Of a stretch of DNA of 64,000 bases, positions 53,973 through 63,500 are shown piece by piece. The stretch spans positions 222,773 through 286,772 of the forward strand of contig CAYZED010000001.1 in assembly GCA_964477445.1 (NCBI GenBank). The letters are read 5' to 3'. The notes under the pieces were generated by a model. That model saw nothing but the letters and a program-made list of their open reading frames with translations, did not search any database and had not been told where the DNA came from. A program made the translations under genes and the position numbers. The stretch is from CAYZED01 sp964477445. Lineage in GTDB: Bacteria; Bacillota; Clostridia; Lutisporales; Lutisporaceae. The number at the start of each line of letters is the position of its first letter. Within the stretch, counting starts at the first letter, position 1.

Positions 53973-54914
53973 CTACAGCTTCAATAGCCCAAAACACATC
54001 ATATATATCGGAATAAAAACCAAACTTAACACGTTTGAAATAGTAACCATGCTAGAACCGTATTTAAAGTCCGCACCTAAGTATTTAGATGATATAGCGG
54101 CTTGTGTAATAATTGGCATACCAGCTTGGATAACAAATACTTTAAGCATTAGTGAAGGCAAATTAAACCAAAGACCCAGAGCTAGAATTATAGCAGGAGA
54201 TAGAATAAACCGTCCTAACATCAGAAATATCATTTCTTTATTTATGGAAATATCTTTTAGTTTAATGCTCGTGAAGGTTATTCCAATGAATAGTAGTGAA
54301 AGCGGCGTCGTAAGCCCGCCTAAGTACTTAAGAGAACTTACGAAAAAATCAGGCAAAGGGATTTCCACTAAAACGATAATGATGCTTATAAGAAGAGCTA
54401 TCAAAGGCGGATTTACTAACTTTTTTAAATTTTTTGGCATAAAAAGGTGCCCTTTAGTACCAGTATCTCGATTGATTAGCCAAACACCTAGAATCCAGAA
54501 GCTTGCATTATTAATAGCGTAATATATTAGAAGAAAAGGCACGCTTTTTTCACCAAATAATGAGATGTTAATAGGCATACCCATAAAAATCGTGTTAGAA
54601 GCAAAAAACATTGTTATAAAAAGTCCTCTTCTCGTAAAGGGGACTTTTATTATATAAGAAATCAAAAAAGCAACCAAGGCACAAACACTCACGCTTATTA
54701 ATGGAATAAATATAAAAATAGAGTATTTAAGAAGATCTGTTTTAGAGAAATTAGTATATAGACTATACAATGACATTGCAGGAAGTGCGAAGGCAATTAT
54801 CATTTTAGTGAAGAGCTCACCAGAAGTCTCGTTGAATAGTCCTTTTTTTGCGAAATAAAAACCCACAAAAATCATTATGAAAACGGTTAAAACACTATAT
54901 ACAGCTATAAGCAT
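53973..54914 (-). CDS. AEC-family transporter (auxin efflux carrier type)
   Basis: The 313-residue membrane protein has about ten helices in the AEC (bile/arsenite/riboflavin transporter superfamily) pattern, with PAMSLYSLY near residue 50, FASNTIFMGMPI near 105 and QAGMPIITQAAISSKYLGAD near the C-terminus. Bacterial members often export malate or other organic acids. It is the only minus-strand gene I accept here. AAGGAG precedes its ATG on the minus strand. Confidence 0.88.
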   Translation of the reverse strand: MLIAVYSVLTVFIMIFVGFYFAKKGLFNETSGELFTKMIIAFALPAMSLYSLYTNFSKTDLLKYSIFIFIPLISVSVCALVAFLISYIIKVPFTRRGLFITMFFASNTIFMGMPINISLFGEKSVPFLLIYYAINNASFWILGVWLINRDTGTKGHLFMPKNLKKLVNPPLIALLISIIIVLVEIPLPDFFVSSLKYLGGLTTPLSLLFIGITFTSIKLKDISINKEMIFLMLGRFILSPAIILALGLWFNLPSLMLKVFVIQAGMPIITQAAISSKYLGADFKYGSSMVTISNVLSLVFIPIYMMCFGLLKL

Positions 54915-54959
54915 GATTTCTCCTTAAAACATTTAATTATATATTCAAGCAATATGATT

Positions 54960-54988
54960 ATTTTAGTTTAGAGGGCTGGTTTTGTCAA
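54960..54988 (-). promoter_or_regulatory. Promoter of the AEC transporter gene
   Basis: On the minus strand TTGACA (54988-54983) and TAAAAT (54965-54960) are separated by 17 bp and lie about 45 bases before the start codon. Confidence 0.65.
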
Positions 54989-55109
54989 AATTAAAGTTCG
55001 AAGGGTTCTTGGTTTAATACTTGTTAATAATAAACAAGTATACAATTTGTGTTGCAAAATTGAAACAATTTTCGGAATATGGATTAGAAATAATGAGAAA
55101 ATTATTGTA

Positions 55110-55131
55110 AATGTTATGACTTTGTAACATT
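55110..55131. promoter_or_regulatory. Inverted repeat upstream of the XRE gene, possible operator
   Basis: AATGTTA (55110-55116) and TAACATT (55125-55131) are perfect inverse complements over eight bases. They end four bases before the -35 element at 55136. This is a plausible self-control site for the XRE protein. Confidence 0.5.
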
Positions 55132-55135
55132 ATCA

Positions 55136-55163
55136 TTGACTAGAACTAAAATCGTAGTATAAT
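55136..55163 (+). promoter_or_regulatory. Promoter of the XRE/ImmA pair
   Basis: TTGACT (55136-55141) and TATAAT (55158-55163) with a 16-bp spacer lie 22 bases before the ATG. Confidence 0.7.
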
Positions 55164-55184
55164 AATTTTAGAGGGTGTGATTAT

Positions 55185-55535
55185 ATGAATGCTATTTTGG
55201 GAGAGAGAATTAAAAACTTGAGGGAATCAAAAAGCTTCACTCAAGAACAACTTGCAAAAAAAATGAATTGTTCAAGGCAAAAATACGCAAGACTTGAAAA
55301 AGGCTTGATAGATATTTCATTTGCAAGTATATCTGTTATTGCTCAAATTTTAAGTGTTAAAATTGACGAAATAACATCAGCAATAAGCAATGAAAAGATT
55401 GAAGAACCTATGTTCAGACTAGATAGGGGTTATGAACAAGAGGATAAATTTGTGCTAATAAGTAATATGTTGGATACTTTTTATGCTCATCGTAAACTTT
55501 ATAACAGTATTAGGCAGGACGAAATAAATGAATAA
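55185..55535 (+). CDS. XRE-family transcriptional regulator
   Basis: The 116-residue protein has an N-terminal helix-turn-helix of the Cro/CI type (LGERIKNLRESKSFTQEQLA, MNCSRQKYARLEKG) and a short C-terminal tail. GAGGGTG lies upstream of the ATG. It overlaps the metallopeptidase gene by eight bases. In ICE and phage systems such regulators (ImmR type) are removed by a partner peptidase. Confidence 0.9.
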   Translation: MNAILGERIKNLRESKSFTQEQLAKKMNCSRQKYARLEKGLIDISFASISVIAQILSVKIDEITSAISNEKIEEPMFRLDRGYEQEDKFVLISNMLDTFYAHRKLYNSIRQDEINE

Positions 55536-56316
55536 GAGCAGGCAAATTGAGATTGAAAGAAACGCTGAAAATGTTAGAGATGAATGTAATGTAACAGATT
55601 ATGGATTCAAGGATATTTTCGAAGCTTCTGAGAAGCTAGGTTACAGAACAATAAGATACCCAATTACAGCTGAGGCTTTTTTAGGTTTCGCAATGATAAA
55701 AGATTCCGAAAGAATTATATTTTCAAACTCTTCTATAATTTTATCGAGAGAAATTTTTTCAGTGGCTCATGAAATTGGCCACCAAAGACTGCATTTATCT
55801 GAAAAAGGGCGAATGTTAATAAAAGACGATGATTTTTTTGATAGAGATGAATCGGAAATCGAAGCAAATTACTTTGCAGCTTGTTTACTGATGCCAAGGG
55901 AGAAGATCGAAAAATTTGTTAGACTTGAGCTTAAAGACAAAGATGTTACAAATTGGGATGGGTTAGAAATAGCTAAAATTCAAACAGTATTTAATGTTAG
56001 CTATGATATGGCATTAATAAGACTTAGATCATTGAATATTTTAAATGATGCTATTATTAAGAAATTAAAAATTGATAAAATAGAGCAAACGGCGTCAAAA
56101 TTGTTAAATGTAATAGGTGGAAATACAGATCTATGTAAAGCTACTGAAGTTAAAAAAGTACCTGCTGAGTTTTTAGAGTGGGTTATAACGAATTATAATG
56201 AGAAATTAATACCTAAAACAAGTCTTGTCACAGCTTTAAGCTATCTTGATTTGAGCCTAGAAGATATAAATATTAATGATAGAAATGAAATAGCAGAAAA
56301 TGAAGATGAAAACTGA
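55528..56316 (+). CDS. ImmA/IrrE-family metallopeptidase
   Basis: The 262-residue protein has the zinc motif HEIGH at residues 81-85, with a downstream EANYFAACLLMP segment typical of ImmA/IrrE (third ligand Glu). The C-terminal third is unassigned. It probably cleaves or destabilises the adjacent XRE repressor in response to a signal. No integrase, att site or phage gene is near, so the pair is not visibly part of a mobile element. Confidence 0.88.
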   Translation: MNKSRQIEIERNAENVRDECNVTDYGFKDIFEASEKLGYRTIRYPITAEAFLGFAMIKDSERIIFSNSSIILSREIFSVAHEIGHQRLHLSEKGRMLIKDDDFFDRDESEIEANYFAACLLMPREKIEKFVRLELKDKDVTNWDGLEIAKIQTVFNVSYDMALIRLRSLNILNDAIIKKLKIDKIEQTASKLLNVIGGNTDLCKATEVKKVPAEFLEWVITNYNEKLIPKTSLVTALSYLDLSLEDININDRNEIAENEDEN

Positions 56317-56347
56317 TTTACGAAATATTCGTAGATCAGTTTTTTTA
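56311..56347 (+). terminator. Terminator overlapping the ImmA stop codon
   Basis: AACTGATTTACGAA and TTCGTAGATCAGTT form a 14-bp stem (one G-U) with a three-base loop, followed by six T. The TGA stop lies in the left arm. Its outer part resembles the 53889 terminator. Confidence 0.92.
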
Positions 56348-56366
56348 TTCACACACTCAACGTTTA

Positions 56367-56400
56367 TGCATTATTTATTCATTTTTATTGTATATACAAT
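56367..56400. promoter_or_regulatory. Possible ArgR-type site and palindrome upstream of argG
   Basis: TGCATTATTTATTCA (56367-56381) resembles half of an ARG box. It is followed by the perfect 14-bp palindrome ATTGTATATACAAT (56387-56400). Both lie 50-85 bases upstream of the -35 element. Arginine repression of argG is common in Firmicutes; the assignment is inference. Confidence 0.35.
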
Positions 56401-56451
56401 GACTGTATAGCTTGTTCTTAAAAAAATACATAGTATATTTATTAATTTCTA

Positions 56452-56479
56452 TTGCATATATATTAATTTCTGATATAAT
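56452..56479 (+). promoter_or_regulatory. Promoter of argG
   Basis: TTGCAT (56452-56457) and TATAAT (56474-56479) have a 16-bp spacer. The -10 context CTGATATAATCATA is identical to that of argH. A short direct repeat ATTAATTTCT overlaps the spacer. Confidence 0.65.
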
Positions 56480-56518
56480 CATAAACAATATATAAAAAAG
56501 AAACAGGAGTTAATAAAA

Positions 56519-57733
56519 ATGAAAAAAGAAAAAGTAGTAGTTGCATATTCAGGTGGGTTAGATACATCGATAATCGTTTCGTGGTTAATAGAAAATTATG
56601 ATTTAGATATAATTACTTGCTGCGTAGATGTAGGACAGGGCGATGATGTTGAAGAGGTTAAAAAGAAAGCATTAGCAAGCGGTGCGATTAAAGCATACGT
56701 TGAAGATGTAAGAGAAGAATTCGTAAATGATTATGTAATCCCAATGATTAAATCAGGATCGATTTACGAAGGAAAATATTTGATGGGTACTAGTATAGCT
56801 AGACCGATAATTGCGAAAAAATTAGTTGAAGTTGCTAAAGCAGAAGGCGCAACATATATTGCACATGGTTGTACTGGAAAAGGTAATGACCAAGTAAGGT
56901 TTGAAGTAGCCATAAAGGCATTAGCACCAGATATGAAAATCATTGCACCATGGAGAACTTGGGAAATCAAGTCAAGGGAAGATGCGATAGATTATGCAGT
57001 AGCTCGAAATATTCCATTGCCAGTAACTAAAGAAAACATTTATAGTCGTGACAAAAACCTCTGGCACCTAAGTCATGAAGGTGGAGCACTTGAAGATCCA
57101 TGGAATGAAGCACCAAAAGATATTTTACAATTAGGAGTTTGGCCTGAAGATGCTCCAGATGTAGCGACTATTGTAGAACTTGATTTTGTAAAAGGTGTTC
57201 CAGTTAAATTAAATGGCAAAGAAATGGGTCTCGTACAAATTATAGAAGAACTAAACAAAGTTGGCGGAGCTAATGGAGTTGGTATAATAGATATGGTTGA
57301 AAATCGATTGGTTGGAATGAAATCTCGTGGTGTGTATGAAACACCAGGAGGAACTATAATTATGACAGCACATAAAGAGCTTGAATATTTAGTATTAGAC
57401 CGTATTACAATGGAATATAAAGCTTTGGTAGCTGAGAGATATTCTAAATTACTTTATGATGGACTTTGGTTTACACCACTTCGTGAAGCATTGGATGCAT
57501 TCTTTGAACAAACTCAAGAATATGTAACAGGCACAGTGAAGATGAAACTTTATAAAGGATCAGTAACTGGAGCAGGTATGAAATCAAAGTATTCTTTATA
57601 CAGTGAAAAGTATGCGACTTTTGGCGAAGATGGAGTTTATAATCAAAACGATTCAGCAGGATTTATTAACTTGTTTGGCCTTCCGACAAAGGTTAGGGCT
57701 GAAATGTTAAAGGATCTCGGAGAAGAAAAATAA
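56519..57733 (+). CDS. argG: Argininosuccinate synthase
   Basis: The 404-residue protein has the ATP pyrophosphatase P-loop AYSGGLDTSII at residues 9-19, HGCTGKGNDQVRFE near 122 and SRDKNLWHLSHEG near 178. It joins citrulline and aspartate to give argininosuccinate. CAGGAG lies upstream of the ATG. The partner argH follows with its own promoter. Confidence 0.97.
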   Translation: MKKEKVVVAYSGGLDTSIIVSWLIENYDLDIITCCVDVGQGDDVEEVKKKALASGAIKAYVEDVREEFVNDYVIPMIKSGSIYEGKYLMGTSIARPIIAKKLVEVAKAEGATYIAHGCTGKGNDQVRFEVAIKALAPDMKIIAPWRTWEIKSREDAIDYAVARNIPLPVTKENIYSRDKNLWHLSHEGGALEDPWNEAPKDILQLGVWPEDAPDVATIVELDFVKGVPVKLNGKEMGLVQIIEELNKVGGANGVGIIDMVENRLVGMKSRGVYETPGGTIIMTAHKELEYLVLDRITMEYKALVAERYSKLLYDGLWFTPLREALDAFFEQTQEYVTGTVKMKLYKGSVTGAGMKSKYSLYSEKYATFGEDGVYNQNDSAGFINLFGLPTKVRAEMLKDLGEEK

Positions 57734-57754
57734 TACACATGAGAAATTGATTAA

Positions 57755-57787
57755 AATATCCATGTATTAAAAAAATACATGGATATT
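57755..57787. promoter_or_regulatory. Perfect 14-bp hairpin between argG and argH
   Basis: AATATCCATGTATT and AATACATGGATATT are exact inverse complements over a loop of five A. No T run follows on either strand, so it is not a classic terminator. It may stabilise the argG 3' end. Confidence 0.75.
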
Positions 57788-57809
57788 GCATAAATATTAA
57801 AAAAGTAGT

Positions 57810-57838
57810 TTGAAATAATCGCCGAGTGCTGATATAAT
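57810..57838 (+). promoter_or_regulatory. Promoter of argH
   Basis: TTGAAA (57810-57815) and TATAAT (57833-57838) are 17 bp apart. Downstream, GTAATGAATATTAC (57868-57881) is an inverted repeat with ARG-box character near the likely transcription start. Confidence 0.65.
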
Positions 57839-57881
57839 CATACTGTTTGCGTAAACGACTATGCAAGGTAATGAATATTAC

Positions 57882-57921
57882 TAACTAATAGTGTATATCG
57901 TTAACTAATAGTGTAAATCGC
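57882..57921. repeat. 2 x 20-bp tandem repeat upstream of argH
   Basis: TAACTAATAGTGTATATCGT is followed directly by TAACTAATAGTGTAAATCGC. It lies in the argH leader. Confidence 0.85.
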
Positions 57922-57948
57922 AGATGTGTATGGAAAGGGGATCGCGGA

Positions 57949-59334
57949 ATGAAATTATGGGGCGGAAGATTTAAAAAGAAGAGCTGTAGTCTAACAGATA
58001 AAATGAATTCATCTATTTCTATAGATAAAAGATTATATGAAGCTGACATAAAGGGAAGCATAGCACATGTGAAAATGCTTGGAAAATGCAATATTTTAGG
58101 AATGGAAGACGCTGAAAAAATTGCTACAGAACTTGAACATATACTAAAAGATATTAATTCCGGATCTTTAAGAATTGCTGATGATGCTGAAGATATACAT
58201 ATGTTTATCGAGACAGTTTTGATAAAAAGACTTGGCGAGACTGGGAAAATGGTACATACGGGAAGAAGTAGAAACGACCAGGTTGCATTGGATTCCAGAA
58301 TATATGTTAAAGATGCTATTAAAGAGGTAGTAGAACTAATAAAAACTCTTGCTCTTACAATAATTGAGATTGCTGAAGAACATACTGAAACACTTATGCC
58401 AGGTCTTACTCATCTCCAAAAAGCTCAACCAGTAACCTTTGCTTTTCATCTATCAGCATATGTTGAAATGTTATTAAGAGATGCTAGTAGATTTATTGAT
58501 GGTTACAAAAGAGTTGACAAAATGCCATTGGGTAGTGGCGCATTAGCTGGAACAACTTATCCTTTGGATAGACAATTCGTTTCAGATCAGCTTGGTTTTT
58601 CAGAATTGACAGTCAACGCTATGGATGCAGTTTCGGATAGAGATTTTGTTATTGAATTTGTTAGCAATGCTTCGATGACTATGATGCACTTATCAAGACT
58701 ATCAGAAGAATTAATACTTTGGTCTACTAATGGTTTTGGGTATATTGTTATTGATGATGCATATGCTACTGGAAGTAGTATTATGCCACAGAAAAAAAAT
58801 CCTGACATTGCTGAATTAGTAAGAGGAAAAACTGGTAGAGTCTATGGAGATTTAATGGCATTACTTACTATTATGAAGGCTTTGCCGTTAGCTTATAACA
58901 AAGATATGCAAGAAGATAAGGAACAATTATTTGACGCATATGATACGTTGGCAACTTGTTTAGAAATTATGACACCTATGCTTTCCACTATGAAGATCAA
59001 AAAAGAAAAGATGGAAGCAGCACTTTATTCAGGATTCCTTAATGCGACAGAACTTGCAGACTATTTAGTGTCTAAAGGTATACCATTTAGAAGTGCACAT
59101 GAAATGACGGGAGAGCTTGTTAAATTTGCTGAATCGAAGGGGCAACCTTTAGAAAAGCTAAGTATTGAAGAAATGAAAATTACAGCTCCTGAAATTGATG
59201 AAGATGTCTATGTTTGGCTGAATCACAGAAATTCAGTTAATAGAAGAAATCTTATTGGTGGAACTTCACCAGAGGCTGTTATTGGAATATTGAAATCAAG
59301 AAAAGATTTTCTTTTGAATTTATTACCCTTTTAA
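57949..59334 (+). CDS. argH: Argininosuccinate lyase
   Basis: The 461-residue protein opens with MKLWGGRF and carries the fumarase-superfamily motifs HTGRSRNDQVALD, GLTHLQKAQPVTF and the signature GSSIMPQKKNPD with the catalytic Ser loop. It splits argininosuccinate into arginine and fumarate. AAAGGGG precedes the ATG. Confidence 0.97.
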   Translation: MKLWGGRFKKKSCSLTDKMNSSISIDKRLYEADIKGSIAHVKMLGKCNILGMEDAEKIATELEHILKDINSGSLRIADDAEDIHMFIETVLIKRLGETGKMVHTGRSRNDQVALDSRIYVKDAIKEVVELIKTLALTIIEIAEEHTETLMPGLTHLQKAQPVTFAFHLSAYVEMLLRDASRFIDGYKRVDKMPLGSGALAGTTYPLDRQFVSDQLGFSELTVNAMDAVSDRDFVIEFVSNASMTMMHLSRLSEELILWSTNGFGYIVIDDAYATGSSIMPQKKNPDIAELVRGKTGRVYGDLMALLTIMKALPLAYNKDMQEDKEQLFDAYDTLATCLEIMTPMLSTMKIKKEKMEAALYSGFLNATELADYLVSKGIPFRSAHEMTGELVKFAESKGQPLEKLSIEEMKITAPEIDEDVYVWLNHRNSVNRRNLIGGTSPEAVIGILKSRKDFLLNLLPF

Positions 59335-59349
59335 TAGGGTAATTTTTTT
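59322..59349 (+). terminator. Terminator at the argH stop codon
   Basis: ATTACCCT and AGGGTAAT form an 8-bp stem over six bases that include the stop codon, followed by seven T. Confidence 0.9.
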
Positions 59350-59411
59350 AAAGAAAAGCTCAATATATAGGCAAAAATTGATTTTTAACAAAAAAATTAT
59401 GGAGGTGCGAT

Positions 59412-60575
59412 ATGGAAAAAGTATGTTTAGTTTTAGAAAATGGGCTAGTATTAAACGGCTCGGGATACGCTGCAAAAGCTGAAAACTGGAAAGAGTCTAT
59501 TGCAGAAGTTGTATTTAACACAGGAATGTCAGGTTACCAAGAAATTATTACAGACCCTTCATACCAGGGGCAGTTATTGGTTATGACATATCCGCTTCAA
59601 GGGAATTATGGAGTTAACGCTCTTGATATCGAGTCGATAAGACCTGCAGTTAAAGGTTTTGCGGCTGCTGAAATTAGCGAAATTGGTGGTAGCTGGAGAC
59701 AGGAATCACTATTAGAAGGATATTTAAAAAAGTGGGATGTGCCATTCATAACAAATATCGACACAAGACAAATAACGAAAATTGTAAGAGACTCAAAAAG
59801 CTGCCGTGGAGTTATCTTAGAAAAAGATAGTTTTGATCTCGAAAAAGTAATTGAAGCACTGAAAGAATTTAACTATGCACTTGATTGCAGCGCAGTACCG
59901 ATGGGTGTTAGTAGTATTGTAAGAATTCCATCTTTGAAAATTGATCACGAAAGTTTCAGTAATGATGCCACATTCCCAAATGAAGAAAAATATTGTGCTT
60001 ATGACGCCAAAATAGGTCTTTTAGATTTTGGAGTTAAGGGAAATATAGTCGAAGAATTAAGACGCCGTGGTTGTGAAATAGTAATTTTTCCTGAATGCGT
60101 TTCGCCAGAAGAAATTTTGGCAGAAAACTTAGATGGATTGGTTCTCAGTAATGGACCTGGAGACCCAGAAACCCAACACTCGGCAATAAAAACAATAAAA
60201 GCATTATTAGGAAAACTTCCTATGTTCGGAATTTGTTTAGGTCATCAAATAATAGCATTATCAATAGGTTGCGATACATATAAAATGCCTTTTGGACATA
60301 GAGGTGGAAACCATCCAGTAAAAGATATTAGAAATGGTAAGTGCGTTATAACATCCCAAAACCACGGATTCGCGGTGGATCCAAAATCAGTCGAAGAAAT
60401 CGAAGGACTCGAAATTACACATATTAATTTAAATGACGGAACTATAGAAGGTATTAAGCATGCAGGATTGGGGATCTCTTCGGTTCAATATCATCCGGAA
60501 GCCTCGCCAGGCCCGAGAGATAGTATGTACTTATTCGATGAGTTTTTAGAAAGGGTGGTAGGAAAATGCCATTAG
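59412..60575 (+). CDS. carA: Carbamoyl-phosphate synthase small (glutaminase) subunit
   Basis: The 387-residue protein has the CarA N-domain (GMSGYQEIITDPSYQGQ) and a class I amidotransferase domain with nucleophile C275 in FGICLGHQ and the His/Glu pair in QYHPEASPGP. It supplies ammonia from glutamine to CarB. GGAGGTG precedes the ATG. It overlaps carB by ten bases. Confidence 0.96.
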   Translation: MEKVCLVLENGLVLNGSGYAAKAENWKESIAEVVFNTGMSGYQEIITDPSYQGQLLVMTYPLQGNYGVNALDIESIRPAVKGFAAAEISEIGGSWRQESLLEGYLKKWDVPFITNIDTRQITKIVRDSKSCRGVILEKDSFDLEKVIEALKEFNYALDCSAVPMGVSSIVRIPSLKIDHESFSNDATFPNEEKYCAYDAKIGLLDFGVKGNIVEELRRRGCEIVIFPECVSPEEILAENLDGLVLSNGPGDPETQHSAIKTIKALLGKLPMFGICLGHQIIALSIGCDTYKMPFGHRGGNHPVKDIRNGKCVITSQNHGFAVDPKSVEEIEGLEITHINLNDGTIEGIKHAGLGISSVQYHPEASPGPRDSMYLFDEFLERVVGKCH

Positions 60576-63500
60576 ATAAATCAGTAAAAAAAGTACTTGT
60601 AATTGGTTCTGGACCAATCACAATCGGTCAAGCAGCTGAATTTGATTATGCTGGAACGCAAGCTTGTAAGGCGCTAAGAGAAGAGGGGATTTCAGTTGTT
60701 CTAGTTAACAGCAACCCTGCGACAATAATGACGGACGTAGCTACAGCAGACAGTATATATATTGAGCCTTTGAACACAGATTCATTAGAGAGAATTCTTA
60801 AGATTGAAATGCCGGATGCTATTCTTCCAACTCTTGGAGGTCAAACAGGTCTTAACTTAGCAGTTAAACTATCTGAATCTGGCGTATTGGATAAACTTGG
60901 CATTAAATTACTTGGGACAAATCTTGACTCAATAAAAAAATCAGAAGATAGAGATTTGTTTAAAACGGCAATGAATGATATTGGGGAACCTGTCGCGGAA
61001 AGTATTATAACTTCGCTTGTTGAGGAAGCTGTTACTTTTGCCGAAAAAATTGGCTATCCAGTAATTATCAGGCCAGCATATACTCTAGGCGGTACAGGGG
61101 GCGGAGTTGCAAAAGACAAAAACGCGCTTGAAGATATTGCTTGAGGCGGTATTGCAGCAAGTCCGGTAGATCAGATTTTNNNNNNNNNNCTGGAAAGAAT
61201 TAGAATATGAAGTAATTAGGGATAGTGCTGATAACTGTATTACCATATGCAATATGGAAAATTTTGATCCAGTTGGCGTTCATACAGGTGATAGCATAGT
61301 TGCAGTTCCGACACAGACTTTGACAGACAAAGAAAATCAAATGCTGAGATCAGCTTCGATAAATATTATAAGAAAAATGAAAATTCAAGGTGGCTGTAAC
61401 GTTCAGTTTGCTCTTGATACTGTAAGTATGTCGTATTTTGTAATCGAGGTAAACCCAAGGGTTAGCCGCTCTTCAGCTCTTGCATCAAAAGCTACTGGAT
61501 ATCCAATAGCAAGACTTGCTGCAAAAATAGCGCTCGGTTATACGCTAGATGAGCTTAAAAATCCTGTAACTGGCGTAAGTAGTGCATTCTTTGAACCGGT
61601 TATAGATTATGTAGTAGTAAAAATTCCAAAATGGCCTTTCGATAAATTTACAGGTCTTAGCAGAAAACTGAATACCCAAATGAAAGCTACCGGCGAAGTA
61701 ATGGCAATGGACAGAAGCTTTGAAGGCGCACTTCTTAAAGCTGTTCGAGCACTTGAGATGGATAACAAAGGCCTATATTTGAAGCAAATTAAATCCATGG
61801 GGAATCAAGAATTGCTTGAGAGACTTAAAAACCCTGATGATTTAAGAATTTGGATAATCGCTGAAGCAGCTAGAAGAAAATGGAGAAAAGAGTTTATTGA
61901 AGAGATTTCAGGAGTTAACAAGTGGTTTATTTCTAAGCTCTTTAACATAGTTGAATTTGAAAATGTTTTAAGAGACGCACACTTAAATGAAGAAATAATA
62001 AGAATAGCAAAAAAAATGGGCTTCTCAGATGAAGAAATCGGCTTCTTTGCAGAGCGTTCACCAGAAGATGTAAAATTAAGGCGTTTAGAATTGGGCATTA
62101 TTCCTTCCACAAAGCCAGTTGATACTTGCAGTGGAGAATTTGATTCAGTAACCGCTTATTACTATAATACTTACAATGGTGTAAATGAAATAGCTCCAAT
62201 AGAAGAAAAAAATGTACTTGTACTTGGTTCAGGCCCTATAAGAATTGGTCAGGGAATTGAGTTCGATTACTGCGCTGTTCACAGTGCTCAGGCTGTTAAA
62301 AAGCTCGGATATAAGTCAATTATGTTAAACAACAACCCTGAGACAGTTAGTACTGATTATGATTGTTCTGATAGGCTTTATTTTGAACCGATAACTTTTG
62401 AAGATGCTATGAACATAATCGAAAAAGAAAAACCTGAAGGAGTGCTTGTTCAGTTTGGTGGTCAAACGGCTATAAAGATGGCTGGAAAGCTACATAAAGC
62501 TGGAGTAAAGATTCTAGGTACATCATTTGAAGGGATTGACCTTGCGGAAGACAGAAAAAAATTCGATTATCTTATGGAACAACTTGGAATTAAAAGACCA
62601 AAAGGCGCCGCTGCGTCTGATATGAAAGAAGCTATAGAAATAGCGAAGAAACTCGGTTATCCACTAATGGTTAGACCGTCATACGTTATTGGGGGCCAAA
62701 ATATGCTAGTTGTTCATAATACTAATGAATTATTAGCTTATCTAGATGGAAAAATCATAACAGATAGAGAACCTCTTCTTATGGATGAATACATAGTAGG
62801 TATTGAAGTAGAAATAGATGCATTATGTGATGGGGAGCGAGTATTCATTCCTGGCATAATGGAGCATATTGAGCCTACAGGAGTTCATTCCGGCGATAGT
62901 ATGTCGGTTTATCCTTCGATGAATTTAAGTGATGAAATTAAAAAAGAACTTGTTAAAGTAACAAAATCACTTGGTATAGCACTTTGCGTTAAAGGTCACT
63001 TAAATGTTCAATTTGCTGTTAGAGGAACTGAAGTGTTTGTTATTGAAGCAAATCCTAGGGCATCAAGAACTATTCCGATTATAAGCAAAATCGCAGCATT
63101 CCCAATGGTAGAAATCGCGACTGGAATTGCACTCGGAAAGACATTGCCTGAACTTGGAGTTCATGAAGAATATAAAGAGCCTGAAGGTATTTTCGCGGTC
63201 ACAGCACCAGTTTTCTCATTTGAAAAACTCTCAGGTATGGACTGTGTTCTAGGCCCTGAAATGAAGTCGACTGGCGAAGTGCTCGGAGTATCATCAAACT
63301 ATGAAGAAGCTTTAGCAAAAGCATTCATTGCTGTTGGAGCGTCATATACAAAAAAAGGCAAGTTCTTAGCTGGATTCTCAGGAAGTACAGAAGCTTGGGA
63401 AGACGGAATAAAGGGATTGACTCCACTAGGGTTTGATTTTGTGGACTTAAATGATGTATTAAAAGAAAATCCAAACTTAGATTCAGAAGATCGGGATCAG

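Noticed and set aside
54049..54522. 157-residue plus-strand frame
   Set aside because: It is antisense to the AEC transporter, whose membrane pattern, ribosome site and promoter are convincing.
55185..56316. Prophage or ICE remnant
   Set aside because: Only the repressor and peptidase pair is present; no integrase, excisionase, structural or transfer genes and no att repeats were seen.
61142..61144. UGA recoding (selenocysteine or tryptophan)
   Set aside because: CarB has no selenocysteine form, TGA is used as a normal stop elsewhere in the window, and a contig end is close by.
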